64,000 bases of DNA from NCBI RefSeq assembly GCF_038630985.1, contig NZ_CP152049.1, positions 1,941,501 through 2,005,500 on the forward strand, given 5' to 3'. A program made the translations under genes and the position numbers. Below the pieces are notes generated by a model. It ran no database searches. It had not been told where the DNA came from and was given only the letters and a program-made list of their open reading frames with translations. Source of the stretch: Paenibacillus sp. FSL H8-0548 (GTDB taxonomy: Bacteria; Bacillota; Bacilli; Paenibacillales; Paenibacillaceae). This document shows positions 8,494 to 16,852 of the stretch, one piece after another. Each line of letters opens with the position of its first letter. Position 1 is the first letter of the stretch.

Positions 8494-9668
8494 TGACTGC
8501 AGCACAGCGTCATAAAAAAGTTAACTATTGGATAAAATGGCCGTTACTCGTTTGTGTAATCTTATGCTCATCATTGCTGCTGCAGGGCTGCTGGGATGAG
8601 GTGAATTTGCAGGATGTTAGCTATGTTTCAGCAATTGGCATTGATTATAAGGAGGATCATTTTGAGATCTACGTACAATTGATTAAATTTAGTCTTGTCG
8701 CTAAGACTGAAACTTTGCAGCCCGATCCAAACCCTGTCTGGAATGGGAAAGCTAGTGGCGATTCTATTTTGCTGGCATTACATGATTTGACCCGCGCGGG
8801 CCATTCTATCCTAAGCCTTGAGCATCTGAAAACAGTTATCGTACAAGAAAGAGCGATGGGGAAGATGACGGAAATTCTGGATGGATTAAACCGCCAGCGT
8901 ACATCGCGTTATACTGCTTTTATTTATGGAACGCGGACGTCAATCGAGAAGATCTTTACGACAGAAACGTTCTTTGATCAATCTCCGCTTCAAAGCATTA
9001 TGTATATGCCCGGTCCTCTGGAGAGTCAAAGGAGCTTTATACGCCCGTATCTCATGCAGCTTGCTGTACAGACGTTGAAGGAGCCTGCGATGGTTACCAC
9101 ACTTCCAGCTTTGACGGAAAATGATAAATATTGGTCCAGGAAGAAACAGTCGATCCCAATCCAATTCATCGATGGAATATTTGTTTTCAATGAGCTTCGT
9201 TATCTGGGCTATCTAAAGGAGTCTGATTCAACTGGGATGCGCTGGGTGAATCCTGAGTTTAAGCAGTTCCAACTCAAGGCTGATGGGCCGGAAGGGAGCT
9301 CAACGGTTGTTGTGACTTCATCGAAGGCCCGTATTCACACCAGCTTTGTAGAAGGGAAACCCGTATTTATGCTGAAGCTTAGCCTCACTGGAAATGTTGC
9401 TGAGATGGCGGGTCTCATAAAAGAGGAGGATGTTACTGCATCAGTTGAATCACAGGTAAAGAAGCAAATAGAGGACACTTTCCATAAAGGTATAACAAAA
9501 GGGATGGACTTGTTTGAGCTGGAGCATCATTTGTACCGGTATTATCAGACCTATTGGAAAGAGGAATGCAAAGGGAAGGCTTGGGTTCCAAAGCCCGAAC
9601 AGCTCAAAATAACAGCACATTTTCGGTTAATTCATACCGGGAATTTTGATTTAAATACAGACACATAA
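8493..9668 (+). CDS. Spore germination receptor subunit C, lipoprotein (GerAC/GerKC family)
   Basis: A 391-residue lipoprotein. The N-terminus has a basic region, a hydrophobic stretch and the lipobox LLQGCWDEVNL, with Cys about residue 33 as the lipidation site, followed by the family motif VSAIGIDY. I chose ATG 8493, which overlaps the gerAA stop (TGATG) and has GGAGGAG upstream; an upstream TTG at 8460 lies inside gerAA. C subunits anchor at the inner spore membrane and are needed for receptor function. Three domains and total length agree with the family. Confidence 0.92.
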   Translation: MTAAQRHKKVNYWIKWPLLVCVILCSSLLLQGCWDEVNLQDVSYVSAIGIDYKEDHFEIYVQLIKFSLVAKTETLQPDPNPVWNGKASGDSILLALHDLTRAGHSILSLEHLKTVIVQERAMGKMTEILDGLNRQRTSRYTAFIYGTRTSIEKIFTTETFFDQSPLQSIMYMPGPLESQRSFIRPYLMQLAVQTLKEPAMVTTLPALTENDKYWSRKKQSIPIQFIDGIFVFNELRYLGYLKESDSTGMRWVNPEFKQFQLKADGPEGSSTVVVTSSKARIHTSFVEGKPVFMLKLSLTGNVAEMAGLIKEEDVTASVESQVKKQIEDTFHKGITKGMDLFELEHHLYRYYQTYWKEECKGKAWVPKPEQLKITAHFRLIHTGNFDLNTDT

Positions 9669-9755
9669 ATAAAGGAAATGAAGTACATAATACGTTTGGC
9701 ACGAAAAAATGGATCAATATGTGCTTGAGATTAAAATAAAGAGGAGGATGACCAT

Positions 9756-9980
9756 ATGATTCAGCCAATGACTGGAAAAGAGCTCGAGTACATTGCAGAC
9801 TCTATGTCCAATGAGGATTTATTAATTAAACAGTGCTCAGCGGTAATTGCTACCGGTACAACACCTGCTCTCCGCAGCCTATGCACACAAATGCTGCAAA
9901 CACATCAGCAGCATTATGATTCCTTATTGCATGCCATATCGCATCATCAGCAACTGGCTCCAACACAGCCGCAGCAATAA
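9756..9980 (+). CDS. Small CotF-like spore protein
   Basis: A 74-residue mostly helical protein with GAGGAGGATG upstream of ATG 9756. The pattern SMSNEDLLIKQC plus a helix with TPALRSLCTQMLQTHQQHYDSLL resembles the first helix pair of CotF/ferritin-like coat proteins. The end is His/Gln/Pro-rich (HHQQLAPTQPQQ). It sits 87 bp behind the germination operon and 38 bp before a clear CotF relative, so a spore-coat role is likely by family shape and context, not shown. Confidence 0.7.
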   Translation: MIQPMTGKELEYIADSMSNEDLLIKQCSAVIATGTTPALRSLCTQMLQTHQQHYDSLLHAISHHQQLAPTQPQQ

Positions 9981-10018
9981 CCTGATTTGCAACTATATTC
10001 TATAGGAGGTAAGCCGCA

Positions 10019-10423
10019 ATGTATCAACAACAACAGCAGTCGCAGCAATCGTTTTTGACAGAAGAAGATTTGGTAAGCACAATTTTGTGCGATTTAAAAA
10101 GAGTCGTGCGTGAGTATGCGACAGCGGCTACGGAGTCAACTTGTCCAGATATTCGTCAAATGTTTACTAAGCTGATGGACAGTACTCTTACGCTGCAAGG
10201 CAAACTGTTCGAGGCGATGAAACAAGCGAATATGTACAATACATCTTCACCAGCGCTGCGCCAAGAGCTTGACAAGCAAGCGAAGCAATATCAGCAAACC
10301 AAACAAAAGACGAATCAATTTTTACAGCAAAACCTTGGCCAGCAGCAAAATAAAACGATGTATACGCCGAACATGCAGCAGCAGTCTAATCAACCGCAGG
10401 GCTCACAACACTATTACATGTAA
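10019..10423 (+). CDS. CotF-family spore coat protein
   Basis: A 134-residue protein. Gln-rich ends (MYQQQQQSQQ at the start, QQ and QPQGSQHYYM at the end) flank a helical core SFLTEEDLVSTILCDLKRVVREYATAATESTCPDIRQMF that is typical of CotF coat proteins. Start ATG 10019 has ATAGGAGGTAAG upstream. It ends directly in a strong terminator, closing the coat gene pair. Gln-rich tails could serve cross-linking or assembly in the coat (inference). Confidence 0.85.
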   Translation: MYQQQQQSQQSFLTEEDLVSTILCDLKRVVREYATAATESTCPDIRQMFTKLMDSTLTLQGKLFEAMKQANMYNTSSPALRQELDKQAKQYQQTKQKTNQFLQQNLGQQQNKTMYTPNMQQQSNQPQGSQHYYM

Positions 10424-10447
10424 AGACCCTTCGGGGTCTTTTTTTTT
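10422..10447 (+). terminator. Strong Rho-independent terminator after the CotF-like gene
   Basis: An 8-bp perfect stem AAAGACCC/GGGTCTTT closed by a TTCG tetraloop and followed by a T-run. It overlaps the stop codon of the coat gene. Confidence 0.92.
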
Positions 10448-10553
10448 AATTACAGAAAGTAGCCGTTTCACCTTGTTGTATAGGAAACTATGCATTTTCC
10501 GAACCTGTTGATAACGATGCTGCGCGAGCAGCCGGAGAGCGGATAACGAAAGC

Positions 10554-10736
10554 TAACGGAAGCCAGCGACGCTAAAGTTGTATTTTTGGTTAGCGTCACA
10601 TTTTAACGGAACAGAGAGACGCTATTCCGCAGAAATGAAGCGAGATCGTGCATGTAAGGTACAAATAGAGGCCTGTGTTTCCGTTAGAAGCTTGAAACGA
10701 AAAATAAAGGCAATTTAGCGTCTGTAGTTTCCGTTA
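10554..10736. repeat. Array of four ~23-bp repeats, two direct and two inverted, with 50-bp spacing
   Basis: Two direct units begin TAACGGAA and end GACGCTA (10554-10576 and 10604-10626, start to start 50 bp). Two units in reverse orientation end TTTCCGTTAG (around 10669-10687 and 10714-10737, again 50 bp apart); the last carries the full inverse TTTAGCGTC...CCGTTA. The gene-free stretch 10448-10875 holds this array, a small hairpin (10766-10786) and the alaR-like promoter region. It may be a dispersed intergenic repeat family able to form large stem structures. Confidence 0.65.
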
Positions 10737-10765
10737 GAAGTGTGAGCGGATCTGTCTGCGAATTC

Positions 10766-10790
10766 CAATCACCCGTAAGGGTGATTTTGT
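10766..10790 (+). terminator. Small hairpin followed by a T-rich stretch
   Basis: AATCACCC and GGGTGATT pair around a short loop and are followed by TTGTT. It resembles a weak terminator at the end of the repeat array, before the alaR-like promoter region. Confidence 0.4.
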
Positions 10791-10875
10791 TCATACATAG
10801 GCTTTGATTGCACGGGATTCAAAAAAGTTGTAAACTTATCTTAATAATCGCAGTCGTACTGGAAGGAGTTATACA

Positions 10876-11367
10876 ATGACCGAATTACAGTTGAAAGTGC
10901 TTGAGCTGCTGAAGGAAGACGCGCGAAGGGATGCTGAGTTAATTGCTACCATGCTTGATGTAGGAGTAGAGGAAGTAAAGCAAGCGATCGCTGAGCTTGA
11001 GAATGATCATATCATTGTAAAATACGCAACCGTTGTAAACTGGAGCAAGATTGATGATCAGAAGGTAACTGCACTTATTGAAGTTCAAATTACACCAGAA
11101 CGCGGTCGTGGATTCGAAGGAATCGCTGAGCGCATTTACTTATATCCTGAAGTAAAATCGGTTTACTTAATGTCTGGCGCGTATGATCTGCTCGTTGAGG
11201 TTGAAGGTAAAAGCTTGAAAGAGGTTGCCTCTTTTGTTTCGAATAAATTATCTCCAATTGATGCGGTTCTATCTACGAAAACATTTTTTATTTTGAAAAA
11301 ATACAAACAAGACGGCATTATCTTCGAAGAGCATGAAGGTGACCATCGGCTGATGGTTTCGCCGTGA
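10876..11367 (+). CDS. alaR: Lrp/AsnC-family transcriptional regulator (AlaR-like)
   Basis: A 163-residue regulator. An N-terminal winged HTH (about residues 1-55; LKVLELLKEDARRDAELIATML) is followed by a RAM/AsnC effector domain (about 65-150; VTALIEVQITPERGRGFEGIAERI and YDLLVEVEG). GGAAGGAGTT precedes ATG 10876. The gene lies 16 bp before an aminotransferase, the same arrangement as alaR-alaT (yugG-yugH) of B. subtilis, where AlaR activates the alanine transaminase gene. Symbol assigned from family plus synteny; the effector, probably an amino acid, is inferred. Confidence 0.8.
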   Translation: MTELQLKVLELLKEDARRDAELIATMLDVGVEEVKQAIAELENDHIIVKYATVVNWSKIDDQKVTALIEVQITPERGRGFEGIAERIYLYPEVKSVYLMSGAYDLLVEVEGKSLKEVASFVSNKLSPIDAVLSTKTFFILKKYKQDGIIFEEHEGDHRLMVSP

Positions 11368-11383
11368 AAAAAGGGTGATGGCA

Positions 11384-12604
11384 ATGATTAAAGACGAACA
11401 GATACAACCCTCCACACCTGTGCAGCGCCAATCGATGGCTGATTATTTGTCGCCGCTTGTACGGGGCATTAAACCGTCGGGAATCCGTCGGTTTTTTGAT
11501 TTGGTCAGTACACGCAAGGATGTCATTACGCTTGGAGTAGGCGAGCCCGACTTTGTCACGCCGTGGCATGTGAGGGAAGCTGCAGTCTATGCTTTGGAAA
11601 CGGGCAAAACTCAGTATACGTCCAATGCAGGCATGCCAGAGCTGCGCGAGGCGATCGGTCAATATTTGAATGATCAGTTTTCGGTAGCATACAATCCTGC
11701 AGATGAAATTTTAGTAACGGTAGGCGGGAGCGAGGCCATTGATCTTGCGCTGCGGGCTTTTATTGCACCGGGAGATGAGATATTAATTCCGGAGCCTTGT
11801 TATATTTCTTATTCACCCATTACAGAACTTACTGGCGGCAAGCCTGTAGGGATCGAAACCTTTGCCCAGGATGGCTTTAAGCTGAAGGCGGAGTCCATTC
11901 AAGCCGTGATTACGCCGAGGTCCAAACTGCTTGTTCTTAGCTATCCAAGCAATCCAACTGGCGCGATCATGACGTATGAGGACTGGCTGCCGATAACGAA
12001 GCTTGTAGAAGAGAATGATCTGATCGTCATTTCTGATGAAATCTATGCGGAGCTGACATACGATTCGAAGCATGTTAGCTTTGCAGCTATGCCTGGCATG
12101 AAGGATCGCACGATTCTGGTGAGCGGCTTCTCGAAAGCTTTTGCAATGACAGGCTGGCGGATGGGCTACGCCTGCGGTCATCCCGAGCTTATTGCAGCTA
12201 TGCTGAAGATTCATCAATTTACAGTGATGTGCGCGCCTATTATGGCTCAATACGGAGCCTTGGAGGCACTTCAGCATGGCTTGGAGGAAAAGGATCGGAT
12301 GGTAGAGGCTTATAACCAAAGGCGTCGCCTTGTTGTGAAGGGATTCCGGGAAATTGGTCTCGATTGCCATGCGCCGGAAGGAGCCTTCTATGCTTTCCCA
12401 TCCATAACCTCTACCGGCCTTACAAGCGAGGAGTTCGCGCAGCGGCTGCTTGAGGAAGCGAATGTTGCGGCTGTGCCTGGTGATGTATTTGGACTTGGCG
12501 GCGAAGGTCATCTGCGCTGTTCCTATGCAACCTCTGTGACGAATCTGACGGAGGCGCTGGATCGAATTGGCGGTTTCGTTCATCGTTTGAAGCAGCAGGG
12601 GTAA
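11384..12604 (+). CDS. alaT: Class I PLP aminotransferase, AlaT-like (alanine transaminase)
   Basis: A fold-type I aminotransferase of about 406 residues. Seen: GVGEPDFVTPWHVREA near the start, the YTSNAGMPELREAI segment, YPSNPTGA (about residues 188-195), DEIYAEL and the PLP lysine in SGFSKAFAMTGWRMGY (about 245-260). ATG 11384 is chosen because AAGGG (11371-11375) lies 8 bases upstream; GTG 11375 and ATG 11378 are in frame but crowd that site. Paired with the Lrp-type gene as in alaR-alaT of B. subtilis. Aromatic or aspartate specificity (PatA-like) cannot be excluded from sequence alone. Confidence 0.82.
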   Translation: MIKDEQIQPSTPVQRQSMADYLSPLVRGIKPSGIRRFFDLVSTRKDVITLGVGEPDFVTPWHVREAAVYALETGKTQYTSNAGMPELREAIGQYLNDQFSVAYNPADEILVTVGGSEAIDLALRAFIAPGDEILIPEPCYISYSPITELTGGKPVGIETFAQDGFKLKAESIQAVITPRSKLLVLSYPSNPTGAIMTYEDWLPITKLVEENDLIVISDEIYAELTYDSKHVSFAAMPGMKDRTILVSGFSKAFAMTGWRMGYACGHPELIAAMLKIHQFTVMCAPIMAQYGALEALQHGLEEKDRMVEAYNQRRRLVVKGFREIGLDCHAPEGAFYAFPSITSTGLTSEEFAQRLLEEANVAAVPGDVFGLGGEGHLRCSYATSVTNLTEALDRIGGFVHRLKQQG

Positions 12605-12632
12605 TTTCGGAGCAATTATTCAACTAAAGCAG

Positions 12633-12666
12633 CAGCAGGTCAGGAGCTTATCCGGCCTGCTGTTTG
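12633..12666 (+). terminator. Probable terminator after the alaT-like gene
   Basis: A 9-bp stem, CAGCAGGTC with GGCCTGCTG, is followed by a short T-run (TTT). It is weak but well placed between two units. Confidence 0.5.
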
Positions 12667-12708
12667 CATGATGAAGAGTGATTAGGTATTAGGGGAGGCG
12701 GAGGAGAA

Positions 12709-13281
12709 ATGAAATTATATACGAGAACTGGGGATAGCGGGCAAACATCCTTAATTGGCGGACGTGTACGGAAGGATGATGCACGAGTTGAGGCCTATGG
12801 TACGATTGATGAATTAAATTGCTTTGTCGGGCAGGCCGCTGCGGAAGCAGCTAAGCATGCTGAGCTTGCTGAAATGGCAGACTGGTTAGTTGATATTCAA
12901 CAGGAGCTGTTTGATTGCGGCTCGGATCTTGCTTACGCCGCTCAGGGAGCCCCGCTAAAAATTAATGCGCTGCCGGCTGCTCGTTTAGAGGGCTGGATTG
13001 ATCAATATAGTGCGGAGGCACCGGAGATTACTAGATTTATTTTGCCTGGAGGAAGCTCTATATCGGCATTGCTGCATGTATGCAGAACGGTATGCCGCCG
13101 TGCGGAGCGCCGGGTAGTCACGCTTGCTGCCGAGCATCCGATCAATACAGAGGTGCAAGCGTACTTAAATCGTTTGTCTGACTTTTTCTTCGCAGCGGCG
13201 AGAGCAGCCAATGCGAAGCTGAATGTACCGGATACTGAATATATTCGAAGCGCAGAAGTGTTTCGCAAACCAAAAAAATAA
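12709..13281 (+). CDS. PduO-type ATP:cob(I)alamin adenosyltransferase
   Basis: A 190-residue enzyme that transfers adenosyl from ATP to cob(I)alamin, giving coenzyme B12. Seen: the N-terminal ATP motif YTRTGDSGQTSLIGG with RVRKDD (residues 4-25), AYGTIDELNCFVG (about 29-41), FILPGGS (about 109-115) and the C-terminal CRRAERRVV and LNRLSDFFF motifs, all typical of the PduO/MMAB family. GGGGAGGCGGAGG precedes ATG 12709. Its stop overlaps the start of the pseudouridine synthase gene (TAATG). No B12-dependent enzyme is visible nearby, so it is probably a general salvage enzyme. Confidence 0.93.
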   Translation: MKLYTRTGDSGQTSLIGGRVRKDDARVEAYGTIDELNCFVGQAAAEAAKHAELAEMADWLVDIQQELFDCGSDLAYAAQGAPLKINALPAARLEGWIDQYSAEAPEITRFILPGGSSISALLHVCRTVCRRAERRVVTLAAEHPINTEVQAYLNRLSDFFFAAARAANAKLNVPDTEYIRSAEVFRKPKK

Positions 13282-14237
13282 TGGAGAATATAGAGCAAAG
13301 CTATTACCGCCCGTTAGTTGCCATCGTCAGTGAGGCTGAGCATGGGAAGCAGGTCCGAACCGTACTAGAGCGGCAGCTTGGCGTTTCGCGCAAGCTGCTC
13401 TCACAGGTGAAGCTGACGGAGCATGGGCTGCTTGTGAACGGTATTCGCTCCTATACGACAGCACCTGTATCCGCAGGCGATAGAATAGAGGTGCGAATGG
13501 AACGAGAGGTTTCAGTGGACATTTTGCCTCAGCCTATTGCTATTCAAATTGTTTTTGAGGATGAAGATCTCCTTATTGTTAACAAGCCGGCAGGGATGGT
13601 TGTTCATCCGACGCATGGTCATTACACGGGTACACTTGCTAATGGTGTCGTATATCATTGGCAGCAGCAGGGTGAGCGGGTACGTTTCAGGCCGGTTCAT
13701 CGCTTGGATGAGGAAACCTCCGGCTTAGTTGCGATCGCGAAAACGTCCTACGTGCATCAGCAGCTGTCCGAGCAGATGCAGGCAAATGGTTTTTTAAAGC
13801 TATATCGCGCTTATGTATATGGCAATCCGGATCCAGACAAAGGGACAGTTGATGCGCCGATTGATCGCAATCCCGATCAACCGCATATTCGAATTGTAAC
13901 CCCTCAGGGCTATCCATCAGTGACGCATTATGAGCAATTATTAAGCTTTAAATCGGCAGCTGCGGGCAGCACTGGGGCAGCGGTTCGTTTGAAGCTTGAG
14001 ACGGGCCGCACCCATCAAATTCGAGTACATATGCAGCATATCGGCTGTCCGCTAATTGGCGATAAAATGTACGGCCCTGAGGATGGCGGGGTAGAGGCTT
14101 GGGAGGCGGCAGTCGGAAGACAAGCGCTGCATGCCGAAATTCTTGGCTTTACTCACCCGATTACAAAGCAATGGGTAGAGTGGCAGGCAGCCCTGCCGCC
14201 TGAGCTCGAACGGCTAGAAGAAATACTCAATCAATGA
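13281..14237 (+). CDS. RluA/RluD-family RNA pseudouridine synthase
   Basis: A 318-residue enzyme with an N-terminal S4-like RNA-binding segment (about residues 30-75, LLSQVKLTEHGLLVNG) and a catalytic domain. HRLDEETSGLV (about 139-149) holds the catalytic Asp. VNKPAGMVVHPTHGH, YRAYVYGNP and GRTHQIRVHMQHIGCPLIGD are standard RluA-class motifs. It isomerises uridine in rRNA or tRNA; the target site cannot be told from sequence. It starts inside the stop of the adenosyltransferase gene and lies just before the ArsC-like gene. Confidence 0.92.
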   Translation: MENIEQSYYRPLVAIVSEAEHGKQVRTVLERQLGVSRKLLSQVKLTEHGLLVNGIRSYTTAPVSAGDRIEVRMEREVSVDILPQPIAIQIVFEDEDLLIVNKPAGMVVHPTHGHYTGTLANGVVYHWQQQGERVRFRPVHRLDEETSGLVAIAKTSYVHQQLSEQMQANGFLKLYRAYVYGNPDPDKGTVDAPIDRNPDQPHIRIVTPQGYPSVTHYEQLLSFKSAAAGSTGAAVRLKLETGRTHQIRVHMQHIGCPLIGDKMYGPEDGGVEAWEAAVGRQALHAEILGFTHPITKQWVEWQAALPPELERLEEILNQ

Positions 14238-14262
14238 AATGGAAATCGGAGGATCAATAGCG

Positions 14263-14643
14263 ATGTCGAAGGAACGGCAATTAACCATGATACAATATCC
14301 TAAATGCGGAACTTGCAGAACCGCTCTCAAATCGTTGCAGAGCAAAGGAAACGACGTTCAGTCCCGTCATATTGTCGAGGATACGCCTACGGCGGAAGAG
14401 CTGAAGATTATCGTTGCGAACAGCGGTTTGGAGCTGAAGAAGTTTTTCAATACCTCAGGTGACGTATATAGAGAGCTTGGCTTGAAGGACAAGCTAGCCG
14501 CGATGTCAGAGGATGAGAAGTATGCGCTGCTTGCGTCTAACGGTATGCTCATTAAGCGGCCGATCGTAACTGACGGCAAGAAGGTAACCGTAGGCTACAA
14601 GGAAGATCAGTATGAGGAAGCTTGGAATAACGGAAAAGGGTGA
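14263..14643 (+). CDS. ArsC/Spx-family thioredoxin-fold protein
   Basis: A protein of about 126 residues of the arsenate reductase/Spx/YusI group. It has the redox motif YPKCGTCRTAL near the N-terminus (CxxC), KKFFNTSGDVYRELGLKDKL in the middle and the RPIVTDGKKVTVGYKEDQYEEAW ending. I chose ATG 14263 because GGAGGA (14248-14253) sits 9 bases upstream; ATG 14239 in frame lacks a site. It lacks the RNA-polymerase-binding features I would want to call it Spx, so a reductase-like YusI role is more likely. It is in one run with the neighbouring rluD-like and aminotransferase genes. Confidence 0.85.
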   Translation: MSKERQLTMIQYPKCGTCRTALKSLQSKGNDVQSRHIVEDTPTAEELKIIVANSGLELKKFFNTSGDVYRELGLKDKLAAMSEDEKYALLASNGMLIKRPIVTDGKKVTVGYKEDQYEEAWNNGKG

Positions 14644-14651
14644 TCGAGCGT

Positions 14652-15857
14652 ATGACGCAAACGAAATGGAGGTCGGAGCGGCTGTCGCTGCTCGGCTCTT
14701 CAATTTTTGCCGAGGTTGCAGCATGGAAGCTGGCAGCACTGGAACAAGGGCTGGATATCATCGACCTTGGCATTGGAAGTCCAGATCAACCGCCGTCGCC
14801 GGCGGTTAGGCAGGTGCTGAGCGAGGCCGCATTGCGTTCGGATATGTATGCTTATCCCGCGACAAAAAGCGGATTGCCGTTCCGACTTCATGCTGCGAAA
14901 TGGATGAAGCATCGCTTTAACGTAGAGCTGGACGCTGCAAACGAGATCGTTACATTGCTCGGCTCACAGGATGGCTTAGCACATCTGGCTATGGCGCTTT
15001 GTGACCCAGGCGATATGGCTTTGCTGCCGAATCCAGGATATCCTATTTATGCAGCCTCATTAGCGCTTGCAGGTGTGGAATCCGTGCTGATGCCGCTGCG
15101 AGAAGAAAACGGCTATATGCCCGACTTAGAGGCGATCGCAGATGCAGATTGGGATAGAGCTTCCTTTATTTTGCTCAATTATCCGAATAATCCGATTTCT
15201 GCTGTAGCAGATCTAGCATTTTTTGAAAGACTGCTGGCGAAGGCTAGTCAACATGGAGTATTAGTTGTCCATGATCTAGCTTATTCGGAAATGGGATTTG
15301 ACGGCTGTGAGCCTGTCAGCATTCTCGAGGTGCCGGGGGCAATAGATCAAGCGGTTGAATTTCATTCGTTATCGAAGAGCTTCAACATGGCTGGCTGCCG
15401 AATCGGATTTTTGGCTGGCAATCAGACTGCAGTAGGTGCGCTGAGGGAGTTGAAGGCAAACATTGATTACGGCGTGTTTGATCCGATTCAGGAAGCGGGC
15501 ATCGCAGCACTCGAAGAAGCAATCGTAAATCCGGAGCTTCCGAAGGCGGGCAAACTTTATGAGCAGCGGCGCGATTTGTTTATTGAAGCGCTTCGAGAGG
15601 AAGGCTGGCCTATTGCCAAGCCGAAAGCGACCATGTTCATTTGGGCACAGCTTCCTCCTATGCAGTGGTCGCTGGAGGAGCCTTGGACATCGAGACGAAT
15701 TTCCCAGGAAATGCTGCGTCAAACCGGCGTAGTCGTTGTGCCCGGGGAAGCTTTCGGGACGGAAGGCGAGGGCTTTGTTCGAATTGCACTCGTAGAGAGC
15801 GAAGAGCGATTAGTAGAAGCAGCTAAGCGGATAGGCAGCTTCATTCGCGGATCATAA
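14652..15857 (+). CDS. Class I/II PLP aminotransferase (LL-DAP/methionine aminotransferase-like)
   Basis: An aminotransferase of about 401 residues. Signatures: DLGIGSPDQPPSPAV, YPATKSGLPFRLHAAKWM, LLGSQDGLAHLAMALCDPGD, NPGYPIYAASLALAG, NYPNNPISA and the PLP lysine in HSLSKSFNMAGCRIGF. The pattern is closest to the DapL/PatA-like group with LL-diaminopimelate aminotransferase-type motifs, but the true substrate is open. GTG 14640 overlaps the previous stop and is too close to the AAAAGGG site, so ATG 14652 is preferred. It is followed 44 bp later by the exonuclease gene. Confidence 0.85.
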   Translation: MTQTKWRSERLSLLGSSIFAEVAAWKLAALEQGLDIIDLGIGSPDQPPSPAVRQVLSEAALRSDMYAYPATKSGLPFRLHAAKWMKHRFNVELDAANEIVTLLGSQDGLAHLAMALCDPGDMALLPNPGYPIYAASLALAGVESVLMPLREENGYMPDLEAIADADWDRASFILLNYPNNPISAVADLAFFERLLAKASQHGVLVVHDLAYSEMGFDGCEPVSILEVPGAIDQAVEFHSLSKSFNMAGCRIGFLAGNQTAVGALRELKANIDYGVFDPIQEAGIAALEEAIVNPELPKAGKLYEQRRDLFIEALREEGWPIAKPKATMFIWAQLPPMQWSLEEPWTSRRISQEMLRQTGVVVVPGEAFGTEGEGFVRIALVESEERLVEAAKRIGSFIRGS

Positions 15858-15901
15858 ATGAAAGATCAAGAGGAGAATAAGAAAGAGAGGGTGACGTAAT
15901 A

Positions 15902-16768
15902 ATGAGTGAACAACGATTGCTTTTGGTTGATGGCATGGCTATATTATTTCGGGCTTATTTTGCAACGTCATTCGGAGGCAGCATTCGTAAAACGAGCTTG
16001 GGTGTTCCAGTAAACGCGGTGCATGGTTTTGTGCGTTATTTCATGGACGCTATTAACACGTTTAATCCAACCCATGTTGCCTGCTGCTGGGATATGGGCA
16101 GTACGACATTTCGTACGGAGCAATATGTCGGTTACAAATCAAACCGACCGGCTGCGCCTGAGGATTTGATTCCGCAGTTTGACCTTGTGAAGGATGTTGT
16201 CGCCAGCTTTGGCGTACCGAATATTGGCATTGTAGGCTATGAAGCAGATGACTGCATCGGAACGCTGGCAGCTGCTCTTAAGGACCAAGCGCAAATATTT
16301 GTCGTGACAGGCGATCATGATATGCTGCAGCTGGTGGATGAGCGTGTCTCCGTTGCGATAATGAAAAAGGGAATCGGGAATTACATGGTATACACTCCCG
16401 AGACGTTAATGGAAGAACGTCAGCTTACTGCTAGTCAAATTATAGATATTAAAGGTCTTATGGGCGACACAGCTGATAATTATCCAGGTGTGAAGGGAAT
16501 TGGCGAGAAAACAGCGCATAAGCTAATTCAGGAGCATGGTACCATAGAAGCTTTGCTTGCTAATTTGGATGCGGTATCTAAGACTATTCGGGCAAAAATC
16601 GAAGCGGATCTGGAGATGCTCCATCTATCTCGTGATTTAGCAACGATTCGCTGTGATGTGCCCGTTTCTGCTGCACTTGAGGGCTGTTGCTGGGCTTACG
16701 ATCGCGATACGGTAACTGAAAAATTTGTAGAGCTGGAATTTAACAGCCTGCTTAAACTTATTGGATAA
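15902..16768 (+). CDS. 5'-3' exonuclease, PolA N-terminal-like (YpcP type)
   Basis: A 288-residue stand-alone FEN/PolI-type 5' nuclease. Metal-binding acidic motifs are visible: LLVDGMAILFRAYF (about residues 7-20), YEADDCIG (about 114-121), VTGDHDMLQLV (about 133-143) and the helix-hairpin-helix region LMGDTADNYPGVKGIGEKTA (about 186-205). No polymerase domain follows, as in B. subtilis YpcP (ExoR). It removes RNA primers or flaps. ATG 15902 has GAGAGGGTGA upstream, and the gene is closed by a terminator. Confidence 0.92.
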   Translation: MSEQRLLLVDGMAILFRAYFATSFGGSIRKTSLGVPVNAVHGFVRYFMDAINTFNPTHVACCWDMGSTTFRTEQYVGYKSNRPAAPEDLIPQFDLVKDVVASFGVPNIGIVGYEADDCIGTLAAALKDQAQIFVVTGDHDMLQLVDERVSVAIMKKGIGNYMVYTPETLMEERQLTASQIIDIKGLMGDTADNYPGVKGIGEKTAHKLIQEHGTIEALLANLDAVSKTIRAKIEADLEMLHLSRDLATIRCDVPVSAALEGCCWAYDRDTVTEKFVELEFNSLLKLIG

Positions 16769-16786
16769 GAGTTGTCGCTTGCGCAT

Positions 16787-16838
16787 AAAGGGAGTTGTCT
16801 AATAGGGATATATTCCTTAAAAGACAGCTCTCTTTTTT
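16787..16838 (+). terminator. Rho-independent terminator after the exonuclease gene
   Basis: A long stem (AAAGGGAGTTGTCT with AGACAGCTCTCTTT, two G-U pairs) is followed by TTTTTT. The 21-nt loop is large but the stem is 14 bp. Confidence 0.85.
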
Positions 16839-16852
16839 GGCTCAACCTCAAA

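Noticed and set aside
11813..12583. 256-codon minus-strand frame opposite the aminotransferase
   Set aside because: Shadow of a well-recognised enzyme; no motifs and no start signal.
12709..13281. Idea of a propanediol/ethanolamine microcompartment because of the PduO-type gene
   Set aside because: No shell protein or diol dehydratase genes nearby; the gene is a general cobalamin adenosyltransferase.
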